From Clostridia bacterium (GTDB taxonomy: Bacteria > Bacillota_A > Clostridia > Christensenellales > CAG-138), in the NCBI GenBank assembly GCA_017553815.1, contig JAFZJT010000052.1:1-6404 (forward strand): a stretch of 6,404 nt of DNA, written 5' to 3'. Shown here in pieces: positions 6,293-6,404 of this stretch. The translations under genes and the position numbers were made by a program. Under the pieces are notes generated by a model. The model saw only the letters and a list, made by a program, of their open reading frames with translations. It was not told where the DNA came from and searched no databases. Each line of letters opens with the position of its first letter. Within the stretch, counting starts at the first letter, position 1.

Positions 6293-6404
6293 TTAGGTGT
6301 TCACTACCTCTTCAAATACTGCGGTGTAGGTGATGTCACCCTCGACCGGGGAGATCTCGGGATCCCAACCGATGAAGTTGTAGCTGTACTGTGCGTTGCC
6401 TTCC
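6092..6404 (-). repeat. One and a half further 210-bp B-repeat units, carrying the TAA
   Basis: The unit at 6092-6301 and the partial unit at 6302-6404 are the same family as those at 5027-5446. Bases 6230-6301 match 5375-5446 at 71 of 72 positions, the one difference being the stop-forming base 6293. Bases 6296-6404 match 5021-5129 with two differences (6306 and 6338). Such close copies 1,275 bp apart (a multiple of three) are substrates for recombination and a hazard for assembly. Confidence 0.88.
6293..6404 (-). pseudogene. Upstream part of the same B-repeat gene, ending at premature TAA (continues off right edge)
   Basis: From the right edge the frame reads GNAQYSYNFIGWDPEISP and continues to the repeat end AVFEEVVNT, then TAA at 6295-6293, then TVTWVNWNG in the same frame. 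The other repeats have Tyr (TAC) at the stop position (NTYTVTWVNWNG). One C-to-A change on the coding strand therefore splits the gene. The signal peptide and remaining N-terminal domains must lie beyond the window. Whether this is a true nonsense mutation or a sequence error cannot be decided here. If it is real, the product made would lack cohesin and dockerin. Confidence 0.7.

Noticed and set aside
5027..6404. The repeats as a CRISPR array or mobile element
   Set aside because: The units are 210 bp, in frame and protein-coding, without spacers or terminal inverted repeats.

Overview
The window looks like a chromosomal segment of an anaerobic, endospore-forming Bacillota of the Clostridia type. 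The grounds are three sporulation/germination genes in a row (spoIIR, sleB, ypeB), a non-mevalonate isoprenoid gene (ispE), and a secreted cohesin/dockerin protein, a domain combination known mainly from polysaccharide-degrading Clostridia. The coding DNA is moderately GC-rich and the gaps are AT-rich. Species cannot be named from this sequence.

Layout from left to right. (1) Positions 1-264, minus strand: the first 88 codons of a lipoprotein that uses a TTG start and has a Pro/Thr/Glu-rich linker, running off the left edge, with a good vegetative-type promoter at 296-324. (2) Positions 325-434: AT-rich gap without a clear terminator. (3) Positions 435-3498, minus strand: a compact cluster transcribed in the order spoIIR, sleB, ypeB. 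SpoIIR is the forespore signal that triggers pro-sigma-E processing, SleB is a cortex-lytic enzyme, and YpeB is the partner protein SleB needs. The cluster therefore joins an early forespore signalling gene to a late forespore germination pair. (4) Positions 3499-3646: a divergent intergenic region. (5) Positions 3647-4510, plus strand: ispE, complete. (6) Positions 4511-4645: a convergent intergenic region with two hairpins, one suited to end ispE and one suited to end the gene arriving from the right. (7) Positions 4646-6404, minus strand: a large, very acidic secreted protein made of InlB/Flg_new-type B-repeats, a cohesin domain, more B-repeats and a C-terminal type I dockerin.

The most notable point is in region 7. 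The reading frame is open from the right edge to the dockerin except for one TAA at 6293-6295, at a position that is a Tyr codon in every closely related repeat copy. The flanking 72 bases are otherwise identical to another copy in the same gene. This is either a recent nonsense mutation (a split or dying gene) or a base-calling/assembly error. I see no convincing new defence, mobile or RNA system; the remaining genes belong to well-known families.
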